Assembly: GCA_947474005.1 (NCBI GenBank)
Contig: CANJHI010000050.1
Location: forward strand, 1 to 32,615
From: Alphaproteobacteria bacterium
GTDB lineage: Bacteria > Pseudomonadota > Alphaproteobacteria > Reyranellales > Reyranellaceae
Length of the DNA: 32,615 bases
Reading direction: 5' to 3'
In this document: positions 18,616 to 27,148 of the stretch, piece after piece
How the letters are laid out: each line of letters opens with the position of its first letter
Numbering within the stretch: position 1 is the first letter of the stretch
Notes under the pieces: generated by a model
Database searches by the model: none
Told to the model about the DNA's origin: nothing
Seen by the model: the letters and a program-made list of their open reading frames with translations, nothing else
Translations under genes and position numbers: made by a program

Positions 18616-21600
18616 GTGCCAATCGCCGATTTCATCCACCTCAAGGTCCGGTCCGCCTATTCGCTCACCGAGGGGGCGAACAAGGTCGATGCCGTCGTGG
18701 CGTTGGCCAAGGCGCAGGCGATGCCGGCCGTCGCCATCACCGACCGCAACAACCTGTTCGGCGCCCTGGAATTTGCCCAGTACGCTGGTAAGGCCGGTAT
18801 TCAGCCGATCATGGGCTGCGATATCGGGCTCAGGCGCGAGGAAGAGGGCGGGATCGCCACGGCAAGCAAGTTGCCGTCGGTCGACTGGCTGACCCTGCTG
18901 GTCCAAAACGAGCAGGGCTATCTCAACTTGATGCGCCTGGTGAGCCGCGCCCATCTCGAGTTCAAGACCGGGTCGATTTCGGCACTGCCTCTGTCTGAAC
19001 TGGAGGGGCACAGCGATGGCCTTCTGGCATTCACCGGCAGCACCAGCAGTGGCGTCGGGCGGTTGCTGTTGGCCGGCCAGGCCCCGGCGGCGGCTCATAT
19101 GCTCGAGCGCCTGCAAGCCACGTTCGACGGCAGGCTCTATGTCGAACTGCAGCGTCATGGCGAGGACAGCGAGCGTCGGATCGAGGCGCCGCTGCTCGAC
19201 CTCGCCTACGCACGCGACTTGCCGCTCGTGGCGACCAACGACGTGCATTTCCCCAAGGCATCGATGTACGAGGCGCACGATGTTCTGCTTTGCATCGAGC
19301 AGGGTGTCCATATCGAGGACCCCAATCGCCGCCGGCTGACGCCCGAGCACTATTTCAAGTCTGCCGCCGAGATGCGCGGCGTCTTTTCCGACCTGCCGGA
19401 GGCCTGCGACAATACTCTGGCGATCGCCCAGCGCTGCTCATACATGCCCGAGCCGCGCAAGCCGATCCTGCCGCGCTACACCAAGCTCGGCGGCCGCGCG
19501 GAGAAGGACGCGCTGAAGGAGATGGCCGAGAACGGCCTTGCTGACCTGAAGGCGGGAGACCGCCTTGCCGGCGACATCGCCTTCGAGCTTTACCAGGAGC
19601 GGCTGGTCTACGAACTCAACATGATCGAGAAGATGGGCTTCTCGGGCTACTTCCTGATCGTTGCCGATTTCATCCAGTGGGCGAAGGACAATGGCATTCC
19701 CGTCGGGCCGGGACGTGGTTCGGGTGCCGGGTCGCTCGTGGCCTGGGCGCTTAAGATCACCGACCTCGACCCGCTGCGCTGGGGCCTGCTGTTCGAACGC
19801 TTTCTCAATCCCGAACGCGTGTCGATGCCCGACTTCGACATCGACTTTTGCCAGGACAAGCGCGACCGGGTGATCCGCTATGTTCGCGACGAATACGGGC
19901 ACGATCGCGTCGCCGCCATAATCACCTTCGGCAAGCTGCAGGCGCGCGCAGTGCTGCGCGACGTCGGCCGCGTGCTCGGGATGCCCTACGGCCAGGTCGA
20001 TCGCATCTGCAAGCTGGTGCCGAACAACCCGGCCAAGCCGGTCACGCTCGCCCAGGCGCTCGAGAGCGAGCAACTCCTGAAGGAGCAGTATCAAGCAGAC
20101 GAGGAGATCAAGCGGCTGATCGATCTCGCGCTGCAGCTCGAAGGCTTGTTTCGCAACGCCTCGACCCATGCCGCCGGCGTCGTGATCGGCGACCGTCCGC
20201 TCGAGGAACTGGTGCCGCTCTACCGCGATACCGACAACAAGGAATCCCTGCCGGCCACCCAGTTTAATATGAAATGGGTCGAGACCGCCGGTCTGGTGAA
20301 ATTCGACTTCCTCGGGCTGAAGACCCTCACGGTGATCGAAAAGGCATGCGGCCTGATCGGTCATGACAAGATCAAGATCGACAAGATACCGCTCGACGAC
20401 GAGCCGACCTTCAAGATGCTGGCCAAGGGCGATGCCTACGGGGTCTTCCAGATGGAAGGCAGCGGCATGCGCGATATTCTCAGCAAGCTGAAGCCCAATC
20501 GCTTCGAGGACCTGATCGCGCTGGTGGCGCTCTATCGGCCCGGGCCGATGGACGACATTCCGACCTACATCAGCGTCAAGAACGGGCAGGAGAAGCCGGA
20601 TTATCTGCATCCCTCGCTGAAGGGCATTCTGGAAGAGACCTACGGCATCATGGTCTACCAGGAGCAGGTCATGCAGATCGCCCAGGTGCTGTCCGGCTAT
20701 TCTCTGGGCGGCGCCGATCTGCTGCGCCGTGCCATGGGCAAGAAGATCCAGTCCGAGATGGACGCCCAGCGGGCGACTTTCATCGAGGGCGCCCGCAAGA
20801 ACGAGGTCGAGGATGCACGCGCCTCGATGATCTTTGACAAGGTCGCCAAGTTCGCAGGCTACGGCTTCAACAAGTGCCATTCCGCGCCCTATGCGCTGGT
20901 CGCCTACCAGACGGCCTACCTCAAGGCGAACTATCCGGTCGAATTCTTTGCCGCGTCCATGACACTGGACATGGGCAACACCGACAAGATCGGCAATTTC
21001 CGTCGCGAACTCGAGCGTCTGAAAATCCCGCTTCTGGGACCAGATGTGAACAATTCGTTTGCCGAATTCGCGGTTGAGACGACGCCGGAAGGCAAGAAGG
21101 CGGTGCGCTACGCGCTGTCGGCGATCAAGGGCGTCGGCCGTGAAGCGATGTCGCGTCTCGCCGAGGAACGCCTGGAGAGCGGGCCGTTCAGGGATCTGTT
21201 CGACTTCGCCGAGCGGCTGGACCAGCGCGTGATCAACAAGCGGCTTATCGAGGGATTGGTGAAGGCGGGGGCGTTCGACTCCTTGAACAAGAATCGCGCC
21301 CAGACGTTCGGTGCCGTCGAGGCGCTGACGCGCCATTCGCAAGCCACGCACGAATCACGGGGCAGCAACCAGAATAGCCTCTTCGGCGACGATACAGCGC
21401 AACGCCGGCCGCAGCTTCCCAAGATGCCGGACTGGGCACCGATGGAGCGATTGCAGAACGAATTCGCTGCGATCGGCTTCTATCTCTCATCGCATCCACT
21501 GGCGGCCTATGAGCGTAGCCTGCAACGGTTGGGTGTCTGTCGCGCCGCTGATCTGACGGCGCTGCTGGCGCGAGGGACGCCCGGCCGCATCAAACTCGCC

Positions 21601-22062
21601 GGCACAGTGATCGACCGCATGGAGCGAACCTCGGCCAAGGGCAACCGCTTTGCCTTCGTCCAATGCTCCGATCAGTCGGGTGCTTTCGAACTCACCGTGT
21701 TCAGCGAACTCCTCGGCAGCAAACGCAACCTGCTGGAGCCGGGGCAGGCAGTGCTGGTCTCGGCCGACGGACGGCTCGATGGCGAGCAGGTGAAGCTCAC
21801 CGCGCAGACCGTGGAGAAGCTCGATGACGCCGTGGCCAACGCCGCCGCGGGCCTCCGAATCATCATTTCCGATCCGGCGGCCCTCGAAGCGCTGCGCAAG
21901 ATGCTCGATGGCAAGAAGGGACGGGGACGCGTCACGCTGGTCGTCCCCATGCCGGACGAGTCGGAGGCCGAGGTGACCCTGCCCGGGACATATTCGATAG
22001 CGGGTGGCCTGCGTGACGCTATCGGCATGCTGCCGGGCATTGCGCAGGTGGAGGAAATTTGA
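18616..22062 (+). CDS. dnaE: DNA polymerase III subunit alpha
   Basis: This is the catalytic subunit of the replicative DNA polymerase. The GTG at 18616 gives 1148 residues, matching the DnaE1 family. The N-terminal PHP domain begins FIHLKVRSAYSLTEGA. The polymerase core has the catalytic PDFDIDF motif (aspartates near residues 406-410) and the palm/fingers region with VALYRPGPMDDIP and GYGFNKCHSAPYALVAYQTAYLK. A pentapeptide QNSLF at residues 919-923 fits the internal sliding-clamp-binding motif. An OB fold (IKLAGTVIDRMERTSAKGNRFAFVQ) follows. The PHP metal-site motif is degenerate. No strong ribosome site precedes the start. The ATG codons at 18606 and 18609 are out of frame. Confidence 0.96.
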   Translation: MPIADFIHLKVRSAYSLTEGANKVDAVVALAKAQAMPAVAITDRNNLFGALEFAQYAGKAGIQPIMGCDIGLRREEEGGIATASKLPSVDWLTLLVQNEQGYLNLMRLVSRAHLEFKTGSISALPLSELEGHSDGLLAFTGSTSSGVGRLLLAGQAPAAAHMLERLQATFDGRLYVELQRHGEDSERRIEAPLLDLAYARDLPLVATNDVHFPKASMYEAHDVLLCIEQGVHIEDPNRRRLTPEHYFKSAAEMRGVFSDLPEACDNTLAIAQRCSYMPEPRKPILPRYTKLGGRAEKDALKEMAENGLADLKAGDRLAGDIAFELYQERLVYELNMIEKMGFSGYFLIVADFIQWAKDNGIPVGPGRGSGAGSLVAWALKITDLDPLRWGLLFERFLNPERVSMPDFDIDFCQDKRDRVIRYVRDEYGHDRVAAIITFGKLQARAVLRDVGRVLGMPYGQVDRICKLVPNNPAKPVTLAQALESEQLLKEQYQADEEIKRLIDLALQLEGLFRNASTHAAGVVIGDRPLEELVPLYRDTDNKESLPATQFNMKWVETAGLVKFDFLGLKTLTVIEKACGLIGHDKIKIDKIPLDDEPTFKMLAKGDAYGVFQMEGSGMRDILSKLKPNRFEDLIALVALYRPGPMDDIPTYISVKNGQEKPDYLHPSLKGILEETYGIMVYQEQVMQIAQVLSGYSLGGADLLRRAMGKKIQSEMDAQRATFIEGARKNEVEDARASMIFDKVAKFAGYGFNKCHSAPYALVAYQTAYLKANYPVEFFAASMTLDMGNTDKIGNFRRELERLKIPLLGPDVNNSFAEFAVETTPEGKKAVRYALSAIKGVGREAMSRLAEERLESGPFRDLFDFAERLDQRVINKRLIEGLVKAGAFDSLNKNRAQTFGAVEALTRHSQATHESRGSNQNSLFGDDTAQRRPQLPKMPDWAPMERLQNEFAAIGFYLSSHPLAAYERSLQRLGVCRAADLTALLARGTPGRIKLAGTVIDRMERTSAKGNRFAFVQCSDQSGAFELTVFSELLGSKRNLLEPGQAVLVSADGRLDGEQVKLTAQTVEKLDDAVANAAAGLRIIISDPAALEALRKMLDGKKGRGRVTLVVPMPDESEAEVTLPGTYSIAGGLRDAIGMLPGIAQVEEI

Positions 22063-23078
22063 GCCGCCAGCCCGGCCTGTTCGAAACGGCCAGCCCGCCC
22101 AAGCGCCGTGCCGCGGCTGGAGACGTCCTTCCAGCGGCGCAATCGCCATTGCTGGAGGCACCGGCCTTGCCACCCGAGATTCGCCTCGGCACCTCATCGT
22201 GGTTCTTTCCGGGCTGGCGCGGCCTCGTCTACGAAGGTGTTCACCCGCAGACAGCGCTCAGTCGCAAGGGGCTCGCTGCCTATGCCCAGATCCCGATGCT
22301 GCGCACCGTCAGCCTCGACCGGACCTTCTATGCAGCCATCTCGGCCGTGGAATACGCACGATACGCCAACCAGGTGCCGGACGATTTCAGCTTCGTGGTG
22401 AAAGCACCGGCTCTGGTCTGCGATGCCGTGATGCGCGACGAGGGCGGCCGGGCGAAAGTCGCCAATCCGCATTTCCTCGATGCCGCCATCGCCACGCGCG
22501 AGTTCGTCGTGCCCTGCCTGGAAGGGCTGGGTGCCAAGGCAGGTCCCCTGGTCTTCCAGGTCTCACCGTTGCCGCGCGGGCTGGTGGCGGAGACTGCCAC
22601 CCTGGTCGATCGGCTGGCCGCGTTCTTCTCAGCCCTGCCGCGCGAACTCGGCAAGCATCGGCCGCTCTACGCCTTGGAACTGCGCAATGCCGAATTGCTG
22701 ACACCCCGGCTGATGCGCATGCTGGCGGCTGCCGAAGTACGCTATTGCGTCGGCCTGCACGACCGGATGCCTGAAGTCGAACGTCAGGCCGTGGCACTGC
22801 GGGCGCTCGACAGCGACGTTCCCGGCCCCTTGGTGGTCCGCTGGAACTTGCACCGTGGCTTCCTCTATCAGGCGGCCAAGCAGCGCTACGAGCCCTTCGA
22901 CCGGCTGGTGGACGAGGACGGCGAAACCCGCCGCATCCTGGCCCGGATGGCGGCCGATGCCTTCAAGGCCAAGCAGAAGGTCTGGATCACCGCCAACAAC
23001 AAGGCCGAGGGCAGCGCGCCCCTGTCGCTTCTCAAATTGGCCGAGGAAATCGCCCAAGAGCTGTCCTTAAGTCATTGA
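22059..23078 (+). CDS. DUF72 domain-containing protein
   Basis: This is a TIM-barrel-like DUF72 (YecE-type) protein of unknown function, 339 residues. The typical opening strand IRLGTSSWFFPGWRGLVYEG is present after a roughly 40-residue Pro/Ala-rich N-terminal extension. The segments TVSLDRTFYA, FSFVVKAP and ALELRNAELL follow the family pattern. Translation probably starts at TTG 22059, overlapping the dnaE stop (TTGA), with GGAGG at 22050-22054 four nt upstream. That overlap suggests the protein is made in coupled fashion with DnaE, but no functional link is shown. Confidence 0.85.
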   Translation: MSRQPGLFETASPPKRRAAAGDVLPAAQSPLLEAPALPPEIRLGTSSWFFPGWRGLVYEGVHPQTALSRKGLAAYAQIPMLRTVSLDRTFYAAISAVEYARYANQVPDDFSFVVKAPALVCDAVMRDEGGRAKVANPHFLDAAIATREFVVPCLEGLGAKAGPLVFQVSPLPRGLVAETATLVDRLAAFFSALPRELGKHRPLYALELRNAELLTPRLMRMLAAAEVRYCVGLHDRMPEVERQAVALRALDSDVPGPLVVRWNLHRGFLYQAAKQRYEPFDRLVDEDGETRRILARMAADAFKAKQKVWITANNKAEGSAPLSLLKLAEEIAQELSLSH

Positions 23079-23090
23079 TTTCATTGGCGC

Positions 23091-23119
23091 TTGCAATTCG
23101 GAACGTAAACCCCTAGAAA
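23091..23119 (+). promoter_or_regulatory. rpsB: Sigma-70 type promoter for the rpsB operon
   Basis: TTGCAA (23091-23096) and TAGAAA (23114-23119) are separated by exactly 17 nt and sit just after the DUF72 stop, 127 nt upstream of the rpsB ATG. This is the best promoter match in the window and fits the expected strong start of a ribosomal protein operon. Confidence 0.6.
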
Positions 23120-23124
23120 CACGC

Positions 23125-23245
23125 CACTTCGCACGCGGGTTTGCGGTCGACGGGGAGACATCCCGCCGCTCGCTCCGGTGTCCCAAGATTCGCAAGAGTT
23201 GGGGGACGGACGCCCGCGGAGGCCCAACCGGAAAAGGAGAACGGC
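23125..23245 (+). promoter_or_regulatory. rpsB: Structured 5' leader of rpsB
   Basis: The predicted leader of about 120 nt can form a hairpin of GTCCCAA (23180-23186) with TTGGGGGAC (23199-23207, two-base bulge). Alternatively it can pair GTTGGG (23198-23203) with CCCAAC (23223-23228), just upstream of the AAGGAG ribosome site (23234-23239). The two pairings exclude each other because they share TTGGG. Autogenous control of rpsB-tsf by protein S2 is known in other bacteria; its operation here is inference. Confidence 0.4.
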
Positions 23246-24040
23246 ATGGCTATGCCGACATTTACGATGCGCCAGCTTCTGGAAGCCGGCGTTCACTTCG
23301 GCCATCACACGCGCCGTTGGAACCCCAAGATGAAGCCGTACCTGTTCGGGGTCCGGAACGGGGTCCATATCATCGATCTCACCAAGACGGTGCCTCTGCT
23401 CGAGCAGGCGCTGCAGCGGGTCCGCGACGTTGTGGCCAGCGGCGGTCGCGTCCTGTTCGTCGGCACCAAGGCGGCAGCGTCCGAGCGCGTCGCCGACGCG
23501 GCCAAGCGCTGCGGTCAGTACTACGTGAACCACCGCTGGCTGGGCGGCATGATCACCAACTGGCAGACCATCTCGGCCTCGATCAAGCGGCTGCGCGAGC
23601 TCGACGATCGCCTCAAGGGCGATGTCGTGGGTCTCACCAAGAAAGAGCAGCTCGACCTGACGCGCGAGCGCGACAAGCTCGAGCGGTCGCTGGGCGGAAT
23701 CAAGGAAATGGGCGGCACGCCCGACCTGCTGTTCATCATCGACACCAACAAGGAGGCGATCGCCGTTCTGGAAGCGCGCAAGCGCGGTATTCCGATCGTG
23801 GCGATCCTCGACAGCAACTCCGATCCCGACGGCATCGACTTTCCGATCCCGGGCAACGACGACGCCATTCGCGCCGTCTCCCTGTTCTGCGAACTTTTGT
23901 CCGGAGCCGTGCTTGACGGTATCCGTGCCGAGATCGCGGCATCGGGTGGCGATGTCGGCGAGCTCACCGAGCCGCCGGTCGAGGAAGCACCGGCGGCTGC
24001 AGCCGATGCCGTTGCTGTCGAAGCGGCGCCGGCGGAGTAG
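23246..24040 (+). CDS. rpsB: 30S ribosomal protein S2
   Basis: S2 binds late to the 30S subunit at the head-body junction. The ATG at 23246, 6 nt after AAGGAG, gives 264 residues; the open frame further upstream is leader RNA. The family start [23 protein letters not shown] is present, as are [31 protein letters not shown] and the [16 protein letters not shown] helix. An Ala/Glu-rich acidic tail of about 25 residues follows, as often seen in alphaproteobacteria. An in-frame ATG at 23252 is a minor alternative. Confidence 0.97.
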   Translation: MAMPTFTMRQLLEAGVHFGHHTRRWNPKMKPYLFGVRNGVHIIDLTKTVPLLEQALQRVRDVVASGGRVLFVGTKAAASERVADAAKRCGQYYVNHRWLGGMITNWQTISASIKRLRELDDRLKGDVVGLTKKEQLDLTRERDKLERSLGGIKEMGGTPDLLFIIDTNKEAIAVLEARKRGIPIVAILDSNSDPDGIDFPIPGNDDAIRAVSLFCELLSGAVLDGIRAEIAASGGDVGELTEPPVEEAPAAAADAVAVEAAPAE

Positions 24041-24069
24041 GTCGGGCCCTTCTCGACGAGGATTCAATG

Positions 24070-24096
24070 GGGCCGGTCGGAAGACCGGCCCTTGTT
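24070..24096 (+). terminator. Hairpin between rpsB and tsf (attenuator or partial terminator)
   Basis: A perfect 9-bp stem, GGGCCGGTC (24070-24078) with GACCGGCCC (24083-24091), closes a GGAA tetraloop and is followed by TTGTTG. The short, interrupted T run suggests partial termination or an mRNA processing and stability element, reducing tsf relative to rpsB. An intergenic terminator at this point is known in E. coli. Confidence 0.55.
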
Positions 24097-24129
24097 GCAC
24101 CAAATAGCCTGCACCAAACGGAGCACGAC

Positions 24130-25056
24130 ATGGCTGAGATCACCGCATCGCTCGTCAAGGAACTGCGCGAAAAAACCGGCGCCGGCATGATGGACTGCAA
24201 GAAGGCCTTGAGCGAAGTCCAGGGAGACCTCGAGAAGGCGATCGACTGGCTGCGCACCAAGGGGCTTTCGGCGGCCGCCAAGAAGGCCGGCAGGATCGCG
24301 GCCGAGGGTCTGGTCGGCGTGATCGCCAGCGGCAACCGTGGCGCCGTCATCGAAGTCAATGCCGAGACCGATTTCGTTGGCCGTAACGACACTTTCCAGA
24401 AGTTCGTTGCCGCCGCCGCTCGCGCCGCGCTCGACACGGGAGGCGACATGACCAAGATCGCCGCCGCGCCGTTCCCGGGTACAGACCGCGACATTCAGGG
24501 TGAGCTTACGCATATGATCGCCACCATTGGCGAGAACATGTCGCTGCGCCGCACCGCCTCGCTCTCGGTGTCGGACGGTGTCGTGGCCGCCTATGTGCAT
24601 AACGCCGTGGCGCCGGACCTCGGCAAGATCGGCGTCCTGGTGGCGCTCGAATCGACCGGCGACAAGGCCAAGCTGGCAGCGTTGGCCAAGCAGCTCGCCA
24701 TGCATGTGGCGGCCGCCAATCCGCAGTCCCTGACCGTCGCCGATCTTGATCAGGCAGCCATCGAACGCGAACGCGCGGTACTGGCTGATAAGGCCGGCCA
24801 GAGCGGCAAGGCCGCCGACATCATCGCCAAAATGGTCGAGGGTGGCCTGCGCAAGTTCCACCAGGAAGTGGTGCTGCTCGAGCAGCTCTTCGTCATCGAC
24901 GGCAAGAGCCGCGTTTCCAAGGTCGTCGACGAGGCGGCCAAGCAGGTCGGGGCGCCGGTCCGTTTGGCAGGCTTCCTGCGCTTTGCGCTGGGTGAAGGGA
25001 TCGAGAAGAAGTCGGAGGATTTCGCGGCCGAGGTGGCTGCCCAGCTCAAGAAGTAG
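24130..25056 (+). CDS. tsf: Translation elongation factor Ts
   Basis: EF-Ts is the nucleotide exchange factor for EF-Tu. The ATG at 24130, 6 nt after GGAG, gives 308 residues. The N-terminal UBA-like domain shows [20 protein letters not shown]. The core has the TDFV contact motif for EF-Tu within [19 protein letters not shown]. The C-terminal part includes [18 protein letters not shown] and ends [14 protein letters not shown]. Upstream in-frame codons back to 24067 fall in the intergenic hairpin and are unlikely to be used. Confidence 0.97.
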   Translation: MAEITASLVKELREKTGAGMMDCKKALSEVQGDLEKAIDWLRTKGLSAAAKKAGRIAAEGLVGVIASGNRGAVIEVNAETDFVGRNDTFQKFVAAAARAALDTGGDMTKIAAAPFPGTDRDIQGELTHMIATIGENMSLRRTASLSVSDGVVAAYVHNAVAPDLGKIGVLVALESTGDKAKLAALAKQLAMHVAAANPQSLTVADLDQAAIERERAVLADKAGQSGKAADIIAKMVEGGLRKFHQEVVLLEQLFVIDGKSRVSKVVDEAAKQVGAPVRLAGFLRFALGEGIEKKSEDFAAEVAAQLKK

Positions 25057-25074
25057 TATGAATTCGGTACTGGT

Positions 25075-25095
25075 GCGCGGGTGGGAAGCCCGCGC
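25075..25095 (+). other. Hairpin between tsf and pyrH
   Basis: GCGCGGG (25075-25081) and CCCGCGC (25089-25095) form a 7-bp GC stem with a 7-nt loop in the 69-nt spacer between tsf and pyrH. No T run follows directly (the next T-rich bases come about 15 nt later), so it is more likely an RNA stability or pausing element than a terminator. Confidence 0.4.
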
Positions 25096-25125
25096 CGCCC
25101 AAGAACGCGTTTTCAGAGGCATCTG

Positions 25126-25851
25126 ATGCCATCCGGTCCTCGCTATCGCCGTGTCCTTCTCAAGCTCTCGGGAGAGGGTTTGATGGGCAATCGCGAATAT
25201 GGGCTGGATCCCGCCATGGTCTCCATGGTTGCACAGGAAGTGAAGGCCGTGCACAGCATGGGCGTCCAGGTCTGTCTGGTGATCGGCGGGGGAAACATCT
25301 TTCGCGGTGTTTCCGCGGCCGCCTCTGGCATGGATCGCGCGAGCGGCGATTACATGGGCATGCTGGCCACCGTCATCAATTCACTTGCGATGCAGAGTGC
25401 CCTCGAACGTCAGGACCTGCAGACCAGGGTCCAGTCGGCGATTCCGATGACCACGGTGTGCGAACCCTACATTCGCCGCCGCGCCGCGCGGCACATGGAA
25501 AAGGGCCGGGTGGTGATTTTCGCCGCGGGCACCGGCAACCCTTTCTTCACCACGGACACCGCAGCAGCACTGCGCGCCGCCGAGATGGGCGTGGATGCCT
25601 TGCTGAAGGGCACCCAGGTCGACGGTGTGTATTCCGCGGATCCGCGCAAGGACAAGAACGCCGAGCGCTATGATACTTTGACTTACATGGACGTCCTGTC
25701 GCGCGATCTGCAGGTGATGGATGCGTCGGCCATCTCGCTGGCACGCGAGAACCGTATTCCGATCATCGTATTCGACATCCACAAGCCCGGTGCATTCGCC
25801 GCGACGATGCGCGGGGAGGGGACCTTCACCATCATCAAGAGCGAGGGCTGA
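25126..25851 (+). CDS. pyrH: UMP kinase
   Basis: PyrH phosphorylates UMP to UDP in pyrimidine nucleotide synthesis. The ATG at 25126, preceded by GAGG at 6 nt, gives 241 residues. Amino acid kinase family motifs are visible: [12 protein letters not shown] at the N-terminus, [11 protein letters not shown], the [20 protein letters not shown] loop, and [17 protein letters not shown]. The position between tsf and frr is the widely conserved bacterial order. frr starts 2 nt after the stop. Confidence 0.97.
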   Translation: MPSGPRYRRVLLKLSGEGLMGNREYGLDPAMVSMVAQEVKAVHSMGVQVCLVIGGGNIFRGVSAAASGMDRASGDYMGMLATVINSLAMQSALERQDLQTRVQSAIPMTTVCEPYIRRRAARHMEKGRVVIFAAGTGNPFFTTDTAAALRAAEMGVDALLKGTQVDGVYSADPRKDKNAERYDTLTYMDVLSRDLQVMDASAISLARENRIPIIVFDIHKPGAFAATMRGEGTFTIIKSEG

Positions 25852-25853
25852 AG

Positions 25854-26408
25854 ATGAGCGCGGACGTCAAGGAACTCGAGAAACGCATGCACGGGGCCAT
25901 GGATGCCCTGAAGAAGGAGTTCGCCGGCCTCCGGACTGGTCGCGCATCGGTCAATCTGCTTGATCCAGTAATGGTCGAAGCCTATGGCCAGCGTATGTCG
26001 CTGAACCAGGTCGGAACGGTGAGTGCGCCCGAGCCGCGCCTGCTCACTGTCAGTGTCTGGGACAAGGGCCTGGTCGTATCGACGGCCAAGGCTATCCGTG
26101 AGGCCGGCCTCGGCCTCAATCCGGCACCCGACGGGCAGATGATCCGCATTCCCATTCCCGAACTGACCAGTGAGCGGCGTGCCGAACTCGCTAAACTCGG
26201 CCACAAGTACGCCGAGCACGGCCGCGTCGCCGTGCGCAACGTGCGACGTGACGGCATGGAGGCCCTCAAGAAGGCCGAGAAGGATCACAAGATCTCGCAG
26301 GACGAGCACCGGCAAAAATCCGACGAGATCCAGAAGCTGACCGATCGGTACGTGAAGTTGATCGACGAAGCCCTCGCTCACAAAGAAAAAGAGATCACGA
26401 CGGTTTGA
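25854..26408 (+). CDS. frr: Ribosome recycling factor
   Basis: RRF splits the post-termination ribosome together with EF-G. The 184-residue protein has the normal two-domain design: a three-helix bundle ([20 protein letters not shown] at the start and [26 protein letters not shown] later) and an inserted beta domain ([28 protein letters not shown]). The start follows pyrH by 2 nt. The stop shares one base with the uppS ATG (TGATG). Confidence 0.97.
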   Translation: MSADVKELEKRMHGAMDALKKEFAGLRTGRASVNLLDPVMVEAYGQRMSLNQVGTVSAPEPRLLTVSVWDKGLVVSTAKAIREAGLGLNPAPDGQMIRIPIPELTSERRAELAKLGHKYAEHGRVAVRNVRRDGMEALKKAEKDHKISQDEHRQKSDEIQKLTDRYVKLIDEALAHKEKEITTV

Positions 26409-27148
26409 TGTCGACCGCCCCGCTACCCGCCAATCCCGACCCGTCGCCGGGTCCCAACCACGTTGCCATCATCATGGATGGCAACGGGCGATGGGCGAAG
26501 GCGCGCGGGCTGCCGCGTGTGGCGGGACATCGCCGGGGAGCGGATGCGGTGCGTCGCATCGTGCGCGGTGCAGGGGAACTCGGTATTCCGATTCTCACGC
26601 TGTTTGCCTTCTCTACCGAGAACTGGACTCGGCCGGCCGACGAGGTCAGAGACCTGATGGGCCTGCTGCGGCATTACCTGCGCAACGAGCTAGAGGAACT
26701 CCACAAGAACGGTGCCCGGTTGCGGGTCATCGGCAATCGCGATGGGTTAGCCCCGGACATCGTACGCGACATCGCGGACGCCGAGAGCCTTACGCAAAGC
26801 AACACCCGCATCGACGTCAACATCTGCATCAACTATGGCTCGCGCGACGAGATCCTGCGTGCAACCCGCAGCCTGGCGCGGCAGGTCGCGGCAGGCGAAC
26901 TTGCCGCCGATCGCATAGATGCCAATCTCTTCGAGCGCGAGCTGTTGACTGCGGGCGTGCCCGATCCGGATCTTCTCATTCGAACGAGCGGGGAACAGCG
27001 CATCAGCAATTTTCTGCTGTGGCAATGTGCGTACTCGGAATTGGTGTTCGTCGACACGCTGTGGCCCGATTTCGGCAAGGAAGACCTGGAACGGGCGACT
27101 GCCGAGTTCCGTCGGCGCGAGCGGCGTTATGGTGGCGTCAGCGGCTGA
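26408..27148 (+). CDS. uppS: Isoprenyl transferase / undecaprenyl diphosphate synthase
   Basis: UppS condenses isopentenyl diphosphate units to make the C55 lipid carrier precursor for peptidoglycan and O-antigen synthesis. The ATG at 26408 gives 246 residues. The cis-prenyltransferase signature AIIMDGNGRWA has the catalytic aspartate at residue 24. FAFSTENWTRP, IRTSGEQRISNFLLWQCAYSE and FVDTLWPDF complete the family motifs. It overlaps the frr stop by one base and the cdsA start by 20 nt. Neighbouring dxr supplies the isoprenoid precursor pathway. Confidence 0.96.
   Translation: MSTAPLPANPDPSPGPNHVAIIMDGNGRWAKARGLPRVAGHRRGADAVRRIVRGAGELGIPILTLFAFSTENWTRPADEVRDLMGLLRHYLRNELEELHKNGARLRVIGNRDGLAPDIVRDIADAESLTQSNTRIDVNICINYGSRDEILRATRSLARQVAAGELAADRIDANLFERELLTAGVPDPDLLIRTSGEQRISNFLLWQCAYSELVFVDTLWPDFGKEDLERATAEFRRRERRYGGVSG

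Noticed and set aside
19438..21351. A 637-codon minus-strand open frame opposite dnaE
   Set aside because: It lies wholly within dnaE, which has intact motifs along its whole length. The composition is that of an antisense shadow.
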